64,000 nucleotides of DNA, from NCBI RefSeq assembly GCF_005222815.1, contig NZ_STGB01000005.1, positions 372,001 to 436,000 of the forward strand. Direction: 5' to 3'. The notes below the pieces were generated by a model. The model ran no database searches, was not told the DNA's origin, and worked only from the letters and a program-made list of their open reading frames with translations. The DNA comes from Roseomonas sp. AR75 (GTDB lineage Bacteria; Pseudomonadota; Alphaproteobacteria; Acetobacterales; Acetobacteraceae). Of the stretch, positions 41,172 through 52,310 are shown one piece after another (position 1 is the stretch's first letter; every line of letters begins with the position of its first letter). Position numbers and translations under genes: made by a program.

Positions 41172-41927
41172 TCAGACCGGCGGCTCGCCTTGCACCGGCT
41201 TCCCGCCCATCGCGCGCAGCAGCACCGTGATCGCATGCGCGGCTTCCTCGACCGCGGGCATGTCGGTGCCCTTCGCCACCAGCGCGACGCCGCCGCCGCC
41301 CATGCGGTAGTACGGATAGGACCCGATATCCAATGCCGGCCAGCGCCGCTGGATGTCCGCGAGGCCTTCCGCGATGCGGCCCTCCATGATGCCGTCGGCA
41401 TGCACGGTGCGCGAGCCGATCGGTGGCCCGCCCTGCAAGGTCGGCGCCAGGCTTTCGAACATCGCCTGCATGATGCGCGGCACGCCGGCGAGCACATGCA
41501 CGTTGCCGATCGTGAAGCCCGGCGCGATGGAGATGGCGTTGTCGATCAGGGTCGCGCCGCGCGGCATCGTCGCCATGCGCTGCCGCGCCGGGTTGAACTC
41601 GCCGGGCGGGTAGTGGCGCTCCATCCGCGCCCAGGCTTCCGGATGCGGCTCCCACGGCACGCCGAAGGCGGCGGCGACGCATTCGCTGGTGATGTCGTCA
41701 TGCGTCGGCCCGATGCCGCCGGTGGTGAAGACGTGGTCGTACTGCGCCCGTACCTCGTTGACCGTGCCGATGATGGTCTCGGGCACGTCCGGGATGATCC
41801 GCACCTCGCGCAGCGGAATGCCGATCTGGCCGAGGCGCGTCGCCAGGAACTGCACATTGGCATCGCGCGTGCGGCCGGAGAGCACCTCGTTGCCGATGAC
41901 GAGGAGGCAGGCGGTGGGATTGGTCAT
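41172..41927 (-). CDS. CinA-like molybdopterin-binding domain protein
   Basis: A 251-residue protein of the competence/damage-inducible CinA N-terminal (MoCF_biosynth) family. Motifs are LLVIGNEVLSGRTRDANVQFLA, FTTGGIGPTHDDIT and the loop GNVHVLAGVPRIMQAMFE. It lacks the CinA C-terminal amidohydrolase domain; stand-alone forms of this length are common in alphaproteobacteria and may act as ADP-ribose or nucleotide pyrophosphatases. The stop of vapC overlaps its ATG by 4 bases, so it is translated together with the toxin-antitoxin pair. Confidence 0.88.
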   Translation of the reverse strand: MTNPTACLLVIGNEVLSGRTRDANVQFLATRLGQIGIPLREVRIIPDVPETIIGTVNEVRAQYDHVFTTGGIGPTHDDITSECVAAAFGVPWEPHPEAWARMERHYPPGEFNPARQRMATMPRGATLIDNAISIAPGFTIGNVHVLAGVPRIMQAMFESLAPTLQGGPPIGSRTVHADGIMEGRIAEGLADIQRRWPALDIGSYPYYRMGGGGVALVAKGTDMPAVEEAAHAITVLLRAMGGKPVQGEPPV

Positions 41928-42337
41928 GCCACGTCGTCCGAAGGCCAGAGGGGAAGGGAAAGGTGCTGCGCAAGCCGGCGCATGCCGGCGTCATAGCTCA
42001 TGATCGGCAAGCCGCGCTCACGTCCGACGATCAGATACAGACAGTCAAGCACGCCGATCCTGTGCGTCGTGGCCAGCGCAGTCGCACGTTTCAACAACGG
42101 CCCGTGCGGCACCAGATCGCAGCCGACCTGGTCGAGGTCGAGCAACGCCGCACCGGCCGTTCCCGCCTTCAACTCACCACGCCGTTCCTTGCGCAGCAGC
42201 ACCGAGGCGACCTCCAGCGGCAGGATGTCGGGGGCGACGAAGGCGCTGCCATCCTGCAGCAGGCGCAAGGCGTCCTCGGATTCCGGCTCGGCGGCGTACC
42301 ACTTGATCGCGGCCGAAGCATCCAGGACGAACCTCAC
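41924..42337 (-). CDS. vapC: type II toxin-antitoxin toxin, VapC-family PIN ribonuclease
   Basis: A 137-residue PIN-domain protein. The acidic metal-binding residues appear in MRFVLDASAAIKW (Asp), PLEVASVL (Glu), VLDCLYLIVGRERGL (Asp), and MSYDAGMRRL (Asp). These define an Mg-dependent endoribonuclease of VapC type, which normally cuts tRNA or rRNA. GTG 42337 is the start and overlaps the stop of the antitoxin gene (GTGA). The toxin is held inactive by the VapB-like product encoded upstream. Confidence 0.9.
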   Translation of the reverse strand: MRFVLDASAAIKWYAAEPESEDALRLLQDGSAFVAPDILPLEVASVLLRKERRGELKAGTAGAALLDLDQVGCDLVPHGPLLKRATALATTHRIGVLDCLYLIVGRERGLPIMSYDAGMRRLAQHLSLPLWPSDDVA

Positions 42338-42582
42338 CCGAGATCGCCCTCGTCCCCGCCGTCGCGGAACTCGCGCAGCAGGCGTGTGCCGTCGGATGTC
42401 TGCCTCGGCTGCTCCGCCAGTCGCGCACGCAGCCGCGCCACCAGATCGGCGCGCGTCTCCTGGGCATCGCGGGTCATCATGTCCCGCACATAGCCTTCGA
42501 GCGAGGTGCCGCGCGCGGCCGCTTTCCGCTTCAAGGATTCGACGACCGCCTCGTCGATCTGCCGGACCAGCACCTGGGCCAT
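42334..42582 (-). CDS. vapB: type II antitoxin, FitA/VapB-like ribbon-helix-helix protein
   Basis: An 82-residue antitoxin. The N-terminus MAQVLVRQIDEAVVESLKRKAAARGTSLEGYV is a FitA-type ribbon-helix-helix DNA-binding domain, and the acidic, flexible C-terminus (REFRDGGDEGDLG) would fold on the toxin. GGAGGGGCGGGG lies just before ATG 42582. A perfect palindrome 13 bases upstream is the probable operator for autorepression by the VapBC complex. Confidence 0.88.
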   Translation of the reverse strand: MAQVLVRQIDEAVVESLKRKAAARGTSLEGYVRDMMTRDAQETRADLVARLRARLAEQPRQTSDGTRLLREFRDGGDEGDLG

Positions 42583-42594
42583 CCCCGCCCCTCC

Positions 42595-42613
42595 GCTATC
42601 ATCGGATGATAGC
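42595..42613. promoter_or_regulatory. vapBC operator palindrome
   Basis: GCTATCATCGGATGATAGC is a perfect 9-bp inverted repeat around one central base, placed 13 bases before the antitoxin ATG. It sits in one of the few AT-richer stretches nearby. Position and symmetry match operators bound by ribbon-helix-helix VapB/FitA antitoxins. Confidence 0.7.
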
Positions 42614-42631
42614 AATATGGGTGGCGATCGG

Positions 42632-43657
42632 CTACAGGAAATCCCTGAGCAGCGCGACCAGCGGCTTGTCCGCGGGCGGCATCGGATAGTCGCCGAGCCG
42701 CTGCGGCCGCACCCAGGCCAGCGCCTGGCCTTCCTGCGGCGTCACCACGCCCTCCCACCGCCGGCAGAGATACAGCGGCATCAGCAGGTGGAAGCCTTCG
42801 TAGCCGTGGCTGGCGAAGGCGAAGGGCGCCAGGCAGCTCTCCGCCACGTCGATCCCCAGCTCCTCCTTCAGCTCGCGGATCAGCGCGGCCTCCGGCGTCT
42901 CGCCCGGATGCACCTTGCCGCCCGGGAACTCCCAAAGCCCCGCCAGCGGCTTGCCCTCCGGCCGCCGCGCCAGCAGCACGCGGCCATCGGCATCGACCAG
43001 CCCGACCGCCGAGACCAGCAGGATGCGCTTGCCCTCCGGCGCCGCTTCGGCAGCCGGCTGCGGCGCGGCAGGCACGGCTTCCGCCGGCAGGTCGGCGCGC
43101 GTCATCTCGAAGGTCAGCACGGGCATCGCGCCGCCGCGCGAGAGGAACTCCTGCGCGCCCTCCCCCACCTGGCGGAAGCCGATGCGCTTCAGCAGCGCCT
43201 GGCTGCGCGGGTTCTCCACCAGCGCCGAGGCGACGAGCCGGCCGATGTCGAGATTGGCCAGCGCCCAGCGCGCCAGCCGCCCCGCCGCCTCCACGCCCAG
43301 GCCCTGTCCCCAGAATCGCCGCCCGACCCAGTAGCCGAGCTCGGCCTCCTTGCCCTCGGCGCGCCGCGTCAGCCCGGCGCAGCCGACCAGCACGTCCTTC
43401 TCCCCCTCGACGCCGACGATCGCCAGGTGCCAGGCGCGCCCCTGCTCCAGCAACGCATGGGTCGAGGCGATCCATTCATCCGCGAGTTCGCGCGGATAGG
43501 GAAAGGGCACGCGCGCCAGCATTTTCGCGACGTCCCAATCATTGACCAGGCGGTGCAGCGCGGCGGCATCCGCTGCGTGCAGCGGACGCAGCGTCAGCCG
43601 CTGCGTGCGCAGCGGCGCGAAGGGCGGCGGTGCAAGCGGATCATGCAGGTCGTTCAG
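42632..43657 (-). CDS. GNAT acetyltransferase - Nudix (MutT) fusion protein
   Basis: A two-domain protein of up to 341 residues. The N-terminal GNAT domain includes QRLTLRPLHAADAAALHRLV, LGYWVGRRFWGQGLGVEAAG (acetyl-CoA loop) and SQALLKRIGFRQVGEG, as in RimJ-type N-acetyltransferases. The C-terminal domain has the full Nudix box GGKVHPGETPEAALIRELKE followed by ELGI, the MutT type that hydrolyses 8-oxo-dGTP. The first standard in-frame start is ATG 43522, which would cut away the first GNAT strand and helix. Conserved coding continues without a stop back to CTG 43657, which overlaps the stop of the upstream lipoprotein (CTGA). A CTG start with translational coupling is proposed. Confidence 0.82.
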   Translation of the reverse strand: MNDLHDPLAPPPFAPLRTQRLTLRPLHAADAAALHRLVNDWDVAKMLARVPFPYPRELADEWIASTHALLEQGRAWHLAIVGVEGEKDVLVGCAGLTRRAEGKEAELGYWVGRRFWGQGLGVEAAGRLARWALANLDIGRLVASALVENPRSQALLKRIGFRQVGEGAQEFLSRGGAMPVLTFEMTRADLPAEAVPAAPQPAAEAAPEGKRILLVSAVGLVDADGRVLLARRPEGKPLAGLWEFPGGKVHPGETPEAALIRELKEELGIDVAESCLAPFAFASHGYEGFHLLMPLYLCRRWEGVVTPQEGQALAWVRPQRLGDYPMPPADKPLVALLRDFL

Positions 43658-43884
43658 GACACGCCGCCCCGCCGCGCCGCCTGCACGGCCCCGCCAGGCT
43701 GCCCGCTCCGCAGGGCAAGCGTGTCGCGCAGCGCATCCGGCACCGGATACCGCTCATACTGCGGCGGCTGCTCCAGCAGCCAGGCCGGGCGCTCGTCGCT
43801 GCCGCCGGTCAGCGGCGGCAGCCCGTCATCCGCCGCGCAGCCCGCGAGCGCGAGGAGCATGACCGGCAGGACGCGCTTGATCAT
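43654..43884 (-). CDS. small hypothetical lipoprotein
   Basis: A 76-residue protein with a lipoprotein signal (MIKRVLPVMLLALAGC, cysteine 16), then a Pro-rich, probably unstructured tail (LLEQPPQYERYPVPDALRDTLALRSGQPGG). Not assigned to a family. It lies between argJ (38 bases upstream on the same strand) and the GNAT-Nudix gene, with which its stop overlaps, so it is a member of the argJ-to-Nudix transcript. Confidence 0.65.
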   Translation of the reverse strand: MIKRVLPVMLLALAGCAADDGLPPLTGGSDERPAWLLEQPPQYERYPVPDALRDTLALRSGQPGGAVQAARRGGVS

Positions 43885-43921
43885 GGCGAAGCTCCCGATG
43901 GCCCGGCCATGGCGCCGGGAT

Positions 43922-45163
43922 TCAGCTCCGATAGGCACCGTTGATGTCGATATAGCCATGCGTCAGGTCGCAGGTCCAAACCGTCGCGCTGCCGCGGCCG
44001 AGGCCGAGATCCACGTCGATCCGCACCTCCCGCCCCTTCATGTGGGCGACCACGGGCGCCTCGTCATAGCCCGGCACGATCTCGCCCTCCCGCGCCATCC
44101 AGACCCCGCCGACGCCGACCGAGAGGCTGTCGCGGTCAGCAGGCTCGCCGGACTTCCCGACGGCCATGACGATGCGGCCCCAGTTCGCGTCCTCGCCGGC
44201 GATCGCGGTCTTCACCAGCGGCGAGTTCGCGATGGACATCGCCACCCGGTGCGCGCTCTTCGCGGAGACCGCGCCGGCGACATGGATCTCGATCAGCTTC
44301 TGCGCACCCTCCCCGTCCCGCGCGACCATCAGCGCCAGGTCCATCAGCACCTCGTTCACCGCGCGGGCGAAGTCCTTCAGCATGGCGCCGCCCTCGGCCG
44401 GCACGCGCGGGTGCTTCGTGGCCCCTGTCGCGAACAGCAGCACCGTGTCGCTGGTGGAGGTGTCGGAATCGACCGTGACGCAGTTGAAGCTGCGGTCCGT
44501 GCCCTTCTTCAGGATCGCCTGCAACGCGCCCGCCGGCACCTTCGCATCGGTGGCCAGGAAGCACAGCATCGTCGCCATGTCTGGCGCAATCATGCCGCTG
44601 CCCTTGGCGATGCCGTTCACAGTGACGGTGGCGTCCCCGATCCTTGCCGTGCGCGTCGCCGCCTTGGGGAAAGTGTCGGTGGTCATGATGGCGCGGGCGG
44701 CGAGTTCCCACGGGTCCGGCTCCAGCGCGCCATGCAGCGCGGGCAGCGCCGCCGTCAGCTTCTCCGTCGGCAGCTTCTCGCCGATCACTCCTGTCGAGGC
44801 GAGGAACACCTCCTTCGCCTTGCATCCCGCGAGCTTCGCCATCGCCTCGGCCGTGGCCTTGCAGGTCTCGCGGCCGGCCTTGCCGGTGAAGACGTTGGAG
44901 TTTCCGGCGGTCACCACCAACGCCCGCGCCTTGCCCCCCTTCAGCGCGTCGCGGCACCAATCCACCGGCGCCCCGGGGCACTTGTTCTTCGTGAAGACGC
45001 CCGCGACCGTCGTGCCCGCGGGGAAGGCCATCATCGTCACGTCCTCGCGCGCCTTGTAGCGGATCCCCGCCACGCCGGTGCCGAGCAGCACCCCTGGCAC
45101 GGGCGGCAGCGCCGGCAAGGGCAGCGCGAGCGGGGAGACGGGCAGGTCCTTACCGGAGGCCAT
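43922..45163 (-). CDS. argJ: bifunctional glutamate N-acetyltransferase/amino-acid acetyltransferase ArgJ
   Basis: A 413-residue ornithine acetyltransferase of the arginine cyclic pathway. It moves the acetyl group from N-acetylornithine to glutamate and may also use acetyl-CoA. The self-cleavage and nucleophile site is present as KGSGMIAPDMATMLCFLATD, with the catalytic Thr after Ala-Met-type context. TAGNSNVFTGKAG and FNCVTVDSDTSTSDT are further family blocks, and the C-terminus CDLTHGYIDINGAYRS is canonical. Cytoplasmic, expected to mature into alpha and beta chains. It follows the parvulin gene and precedes the MutT-type gene, a common alphaproteobacterial order. Confidence 0.95.
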   Translation of the reverse strand: MASGKDLPVSPLALPLPALPPVPGVLLGTGVAGIRYKAREDVTMMAFPAGTTVAGVFTKNKCPGAPVDWCRDALKGGKARALVVTAGNSNVFTGKAGRETCKATAEAMAKLAGCKAKEVFLASTGVIGEKLPTEKLTAALPALHGALEPDPWELAARAIMTTDTFPKAATRTARIGDATVTVNGIAKGSGMIAPDMATMLCFLATDAKVPAGALQAILKKGTDRSFNCVTVDSDTSTSDTVLLFATGATKHPRVPAEGGAMLKDFARAVNEVLMDLALMVARDGEGAQKLIEIHVAGAVSAKSAHRVAMSIANSPLVKTAIAGEDANWGRIVMAVGKSGEPADRDSLSVGVGGVWMAREGEIVPGYDEAPVVAHMKGREVRIDVDLGLGRGSATVWTCDLTHGYIDINGAYRS

Positions 45164-45218
45164 GTGCGCGGATTCCAGGCTGGGCGTTTCGGGCCCGGAG
45201 TCTCTGCCCCCTCGGGCG

Positions 45219-45240
45219 CCTCCCCCGCAAGCGGGGGAGG
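45219..45240. repeat. CCTCCCCCGC hairpin between parvulin and argJ genes
   Basis: A perfect 10-bp stem CCTCCCCCGC / GCGGGGGAGG with loop AA in the 86-base gap between two minus-strand genes. The same stem core occurs in the element at 19.7 kb. No U-tract follows. Confidence 0.7.
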
Positions 45241-45249
45241 ACGGAAACC

Positions 45250-46185
45250 CTACCGGCGCGGCGCGGGGGCCGGCGCCTGGGCGGGCGGCGGCGCCGCGCC
45301 ATCCAGCAGGGAGGGCGCGCGCGGCGCGCCGGCGGCGTCCGTCCGCTCCACCTTGGCGGCGTTGCGGATGCGCTCCACGGCAGCGTTGACCCCCTCCTCG
45401 AAGGCCTGCTGGCGCAGCTGCTCCCGGCTGTCCTCGTAGCCCGGCGCGGGGGCGGCCCGGCGGGCCTCCACCTTGATCACATGCCAGCCGAACTGCGTGC
45501 GCACCGGCTCGGCCGCGATCTGCCCCGGCTGCAGCGCGAAGGCGGCCTCGGCGAATTCCGGGATCATGTCGCCGCGCTTGAAGAAGCCGAGGTCGCCGCC
45601 TTCCCGCGAGCCGGGGCCGGAGGAGCGCCGGCGGGCGACCTCCGCGAAGTCGGCGCCGGGGCGGCGCACCTCGGCGAGCGCCGCGCGCGCCTCCTGTTCG
45701 GTCGGCACCAGGATGTGCCGCGCGCGGATCTCCTCCTCCGGCGGGCGGGCGGCGGATTCGCGGGCGAAGCGCTCGCGCAGCGCCTCCTCGGTCAGCAGCG
45801 GCTGCACGGCGCGGATCAGCAGGGCCTGCTGCAGCGCCTCCTCCTCCGCCCGGCGGATGCGGGCCTGCACCTCCGGCTCCTTGTCCAGCCCCAGGGCTCG
45901 GGCCGCGGCCACCAGCGCCTTCTGGGTGATCAACTGGTCCAGCAGCAGCGGCGTCAGGGTCTGCGGCGGCACGGCGCGCAGTTCCGGCGGCAGGCGCTGG
46001 ATCTCCGCCTCAAGGTCGGACTGGCGGATCGCGATGCCGTCCACCGTGGCCAGCACGGGGTCCGCGGCCGGCGCCGCCGCCTGCGGGCTCGCCGGGGCGG
46101 CCGGCGCGGCAGCGGGCGGCGCCTGGGCCAGGGTCGGGCCGGCCGGCAGCAGCAGGGCGGCGAGAAGGAGGGCCGAACGGCGCAT
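45250..46185 (-). CDS. periplasmic peptidyl-prolyl cis-trans isomerase (parvulin, PpiC/SurA-like)
   Basis: A 311-residue exported foldase. Signal peptide MRRSALLLAALLLPAGPTLAQ, an Ala/Pro linker, then a SurA-N-like helical chaperone region (about 40-150). The parvulin domain reads EIRARHILVPTEQEARAALAEV, GSREGGDLGFFKRGDMIPEFAEAAFAL and TQFGWHVIKVEARR, with a Pro/Ala-rich tail. It assists folding of secreted or outer-membrane proteins. It is divergent from secA across 250 bases, and the location next to secA is functionally apt. ATG 46185 was preferred to an upstream ATG because it directly precedes the signal peptide. Confidence 0.9.
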   Translation of the reverse strand: MRRSALLLAALLLPAGPTLAQAPPAAAPAAPASPQAAAPAADPVLATVDGIAIRQSDLEAEIQRLPPELRAVPPQTLTPLLLDQLITQKALVAAARALGLDKEPEVQARIRRAEEEALQQALLIRAVQPLLTEEALRERFARESAARPPEEEIRARHILVPTEQEARAALAEVRRPGADFAEVARRRSSGPGSREGGDLGFFKRGDMIPEFAEAAFALQPGQIAAEPVRTQFGWHVIKVEARRAAPAPGYEDSREQLRQQAFEEGVNAAVERIRNAAKVERTDAAGAPRAPSLLDGAAPPPAQAPAPAPRR

Positions 46186-46435
46186 CGGGAATTGAACTCC
46201 GCGGGAGCGGCGGAACATGGAGGATGCGCCGCCCCCCCACAAGGCAGGGGAGGGCTGTCCGGGGACCGCCCTCGCGTTGACGCGCCCCCCCGGGACGCCT
46301 ATCTCTCCGGCGCTGCGCCGCCGCCGGCAAGCGCCGGCGTCAGGCCGGTTGCGCCCTCCCCTGCACGGCCCACGCACCGCCAGCGCCCGGGCCGACCGGG
46401 CCGACGGAGAGCGCGGCCGGAGACGACACGCTCAG

Positions 46436-49201
<2,766 letters not shown>

Positions 49202-49220
49202 GCCGTCCGCGGCGGGCGCG

Positions 49221-50243
49221 ATGAGCGCCACGCCGGCCAGGATGGCCGCGGCGCAGCTTGCGCCATGGTACGGCTTCGACGCGACCAGCCCGCGATCGCT
49301 CGCGGAGATGGAGCGGCTGAACGAAGCGGATGCGGGCTGCTTCATCCTGTTGCTGTCGGGCAGCGAGGCACGCTTCCTGCAGAAGCCCGCGCATTATCCG
49401 GCGGAGGAGATCGCCGGGACACGCGAGGCGACGCACAATCTGCTGTCGCGGGCGCTTCGCTATCGGCGTCTGTTCGAGGATGTCCTGCGCAAGAGGCCTG
49501 TCGACGGGGCGATCCGCCTCGCACTCTCGGTGGATGATCTCGTCCCCGAGGCAACGATCCCGCTCTTCACCTTCCAGAAGAAGCGCGGCAGCCGTCTCGT
49601 CCTGCTGCCGGACAGCGACTTCCTGCGCCACCGCTTCTACGCGGCGCCGAAGTTCGCCGACACGATCCCCTTCGAGGCCAAGCAGGACCGCGCGCTCTTC
49701 GTCGGCTCGACCAGCGGCGGCGGCACCCTGACCGCCGAGAATGTGCGCGCCCTGCGCGCGCCGCGGCTGCGCGCCGCCATGCAGTTCCGCGGCGCGCCGC
49801 GCGTCGATTTCTGGCTGCCTCGCATCGTGCAGACGGCTGACCAGGCCGCTTCCGATGCGATCGCGGCGCTCGGCGTCTCCGGCCGCCCGCTCGACTGGGC
49901 CGACCACCATGCCTATCGCTACCTGCTCTCGATGGACGGGAACGGCGCGACCTGCTCGCGCGTGGCGCTGGCGCTGCGGGGCAATGGCGTGCTGGTGAAA
50001 TACGAATCCGAGCACCGCCTGCACTACTTCGACCGCCTGATCCCCTGGACGCACTACATCCCCGTCGGAAGCGATGCCGAGGTGGAGCGCGCGATGGATC
50101 TCTGCGCGGCAACGCCGGGCCTCGCACGCAGCATCGCCGAGGCCGGCACCGCCTTCTATCGCACGCATCTCGAGCGCGCGGCGCTGCTCGAATACACGCG
50201 GGACCTGCTGGCGACCTATGCGGCCTGGTGCCGGCGCGCATGA
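49221..50243 (+). CDS. CAP10-type (KDEL/GT90-like) glycosyltransferase
   Basis: A 340-residue protein resembling the CAP10/LPS-modifying glycosyltransferase family (GT90). The blocks RFYAAPKFADTIPFEAKQDRALFVGSTSG, AYRYLLSMDGNGATCSRVALAL and VLVKYESEHRLHYFDRLIPWTHYIPV follow the family order. Members add xylose, mannose or related sugars to surface polysaccharide or lipopolysaccharide. No signal peptide is evident, so a cytoplasmic or membrane-associated site is likely. It starts 20 bases after secA on the same strand and may share its transcript, though no functional link is known. Confidence 0.83.
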   Translation: MSATPARMAAAQLAPWYGFDATSPRSLAEMERLNEADAGCFILLLSGSEARFLQKPAHYPAEEIAGTREATHNLLSRALRYRRLFEDVLRKRPVDGAIRLALSVDDLVPEATIPLFTFQKKRGSRLVLLPDSDFLRHRFYAAPKFADTIPFEAKQDRALFVGSTSGGGTLTAENVRALRAPRLRAAMQFRGAPRVDFWLPRIVQTADQAASDAIAALGVSGRPLDWADHHAYRYLLSMDGNGATCSRVALALRGNGVLVKYESEHRLHYFDRLIPWTHYIPVGSDAEVERAMDLCAATPGLARSIAEAGTAFYRTHLERAALLEYTRDLLATYAAWCRRA

Positions 50244-50279
50244 CGCCGCATGCGCATACCCTGCTGCTGCGGCTGACCG

Positions 50280-51776
50280 CTACGCCTGCCTGAGCGGCAC
50301 CCGCGTCGTCAACCAGGCCGCGCCCGACACCAGCAGCGCCGCCGTCAGGAAGGCCGCCTGGAACGCCGCGACCATCTGCGCACGGAACGCCACCTGCGCC
50401 GCCGCATCCAGGCCCGCCAGCGCCGGCGCACCGTGATTCACCAGGTCCACGAACAGCGCCGCGGCGCCGCCGCCCTGCAGCACCAGCGAACCGAACAGCA
50501 CCGCGCCCATCAAGGCCGTACCCGTCGCCGAGCCCAGCGCCCGCGTGAACTGCACCGACGCCGTGGCCGAGCCAAGCCGCTCCCGCGGCGCGGCAAGCTG
50601 CACCGTCACCTGCACCATCGGGAAGGAGCAGCCGAAGCCGAAGGAGACCAGCCCCAGCATCGCCGAGAAGGCCCAGAGCGGCATCGCGCCCATACCCAGC
50701 ACCGCCGCCAGCAGCAGCAGCGCGGAGCAGGTGAGCCCGATGCCGGCCCAGCGCATCGTCCGGCCCGTCCGCGCGAAAAGCCGCCCGACCAGCATCGCGC
50801 CGAAGGCCGCCGTCGCCGCCAGCGGCAACAGCGCCAGTCCCGCGCCGGAGGGCGTCAGCCCGCGCACCGCGACGAAGTAGATCGGCAGGAAGGCAATGGA
50901 ACCGACGAAGGCGCCCGCGACCATCGCCGAGAGCAAGTTGGCCCGCCAGATCGAAGCCTCGCCCAGCAGCGCCAGGGGGAGCAGCGGATCGGGCGCGCGC
51001 CGCTCCCACTGCCACAGCAGGAACAGCGCGCCCGCCGCCAGCGCCGCCAGCGCGAGCGCGAGGCCAAGCCCCGAGGCGTCCAGCCGCCGCGCCTGGTCCA
51101 GCGCCAGCAGCGCCGGACCGACGAACAGCGCGAAGAGCCCGAGCCCCGCCCAGTCGAAGCTGAATCCGCGCGAGACGCCGGGATGCGCGTTGCCCAGCCG
51201 CCGGATCGCCATGATGGCGGCCAGCAGCGCCAGCGGCGGCTGCAGCATGAACACTGCGCGCCAGCCCAGGAACTGCGTCAGCACGCCACCCGCCAGCGGC
51301 CCCAGCCCGCTCGCCACCGCGAAGACACCGGCGATATAGGCCTGGAAGCGCCCGCGCTCGCGTGGCGGCACCACCTCGGCGATCAGCGCGACCGACAGCG
51401 CGATCAGCCCGCCGCCGCCGAAGCCCTGGATCAGCCGCGCGACGGTCAGCAGGAACAGGTTCGGCGCTAGGGCGCACATGATGGCGCCGCCGGCATAGAC
51501 GCCGAGCGCCACGAGCAGCATGCGCCGCCGGCCGAAGGCATCGCCAAGGCGGCCATAAACCGGCGCCGCCACCGTGGTCGCCACCAGATAGGCCACCACC
51601 ACCCAGGAGATGCGCTCCACCTCCCCCATCGCCCGCGCGATGGCCGGCAGCGCGGCGGCGACGATCGTCTGGTCCAGCGCCGCGCCGAACATCGCAAGGC
51701 CGACGGCAGGGAAGACGCGGAAGAACAGCCGCCTCAGTTCGGCCGGGTCGAGCGGGGCGGACTCGCTGGGGGGCAT
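50280..51776 (-). CDS. MFS multidrug efflux transporter (DHA2/EmrB-QacA family)
   Basis: A 498-residue transporter with about 14 hydrophobic helices. Family features are the TM1 motif D1 (AALDQTIVAAALPAIARAMG), motif A YGRLGDAFGRRRMLL, and motif C in TM5 (GLGPLAGGVLTQFLGWRAVFML). These identify the drug:H+ antiporter-2 group. No adaptor (EmrA) or regulator gene is adjacent. It is convergent with the CAP10 gene and on the same strand as the DUF2269 gene, 62 bases downstream of it. Confidence 0.92.
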   Translation of the reverse strand: MPPSESAPLDPAELRRLFFRVFPAVGLAMFGAALDQTIVAAALPAIARAMGEVERISWVVVAYLVATTVAAPVYGRLGDAFGRRRMLLVALGVYAGGAIMCALAPNLFLLTVARLIQGFGGGGLIALSVALIAEVVPPRERGRFQAYIAGVFAVASGLGPLAGGVLTQFLGWRAVFMLQPPLALLAAIMAIRRLGNAHPGVSRGFSFDWAGLGLFALFVGPALLALDQARRLDASGLGLALALAALAAGALFLLWQWERRAPDPLLPLALLGEASIWRANLLSAMVAGAFVGSIAFLPIYFVAVRGLTPSGAGLALLPLAATAAFGAMLVGRLFARTGRTMRWAGIGLTCSALLLLAAVLGMGAMPLWAFSAMLGLVSFGFGCSFPMVQVTVQLAAPRERLGSATASVQFTRALGSATGTALMGAVLFGSLVLQGGGAAALFVDLVNHGAPALAGLDAAAQVAFRAQMVAAFQAAFLTAALLVSGAAWLTTRVPLRQA

Positions 51777-51838
51777 GCGGGAGCGAGCCTACCGCACCGC
51801 AGCCCCGCGCAGAATGCCGCAGGCCCCGTGCGGGGCGC

Positions 51839-52306
51839 TCACCAGCCCTTGCGCAGCATCAGCCAGGTCGCAGCCACCAGCGGCACGGTCGCGACCAGCC
51901 CGAGCCCGATCCACCAGTAGGCCAGCCGCCAGAATTCCGGCGGGATCGGCCCGCCGTCTGCGAAACGTCGGGCAAGCCGAGCCTGCCTGATCTGGATCGG
52001 GACCAGCGCGAACAGCCAGATCGCGCCGGCCACCGCGAACATCGCCTGCGACCAGACCAGCCAGTCCTCGCGCAGCGGATCGAGCCCGGCGACCCAGGCC
52101 GCGCCATAGCCACCGATGATCAGCAGCAGGATGCCCCAGAAGGTGAAGAACCAGTCGGTGATGGTCACCAGCCGCTGCCCGAAGGCGATGATGCGCGGAT
52201 CGCGCGTGGCATCCGCGTAGAGCTTCCAGACCGAGGTGACGGTGACGTTGCCCATCAGCAGCACGACGCCCAGCACATGCAGCAGGAGCAGGACATCGTA
52301 CGCCAC
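51839..52306 (-). CDS. DUF2269 family integral membrane protein
   Basis: A 155-residue membrane protein with four hydrophobic segments: VLLLLHVLGVVLLMGNVTVT, FFTFWGILLLIIGGYGAAW, AMFAVAGAIWLFALVPIQI and WWIGLGLVATVPLVAATWL. The order LHVLG...N followed by W-rich helices fits DUF2269 (predicted membrane family of unknown function). It starts at GTG 52306, 4 bases after the accA stop, so it is cotranscribed with accA. The conserved His near the start of helix 1 is typical of the family. Confidence 0.82.
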   Translation of the reverse strand: MAYDVLLLLHVLGVVLLMGNVTVTSVWKLYADATRDPRIIAFGQRLVTITDWFFTFWGILLLIIGGYGAAWVAGLDPLREDWLVWSQAMFAVAGAIWLFALVPIQIRQARLARRFADGGPIPPEFWRLAYWWIGLGLVATVPLVAATWLMLRKGW

Positions 52307-52310
52307 GGCG

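Noticed and set aside
37381..41682. A 1433-codon minus-strand frame running through the GGT, DsbA and deacylase region
   Set aside because: Only the 3' third (the GGT-like protein) has family motifs and a signal peptide; the rest lies antisense to real plus-strand genes.
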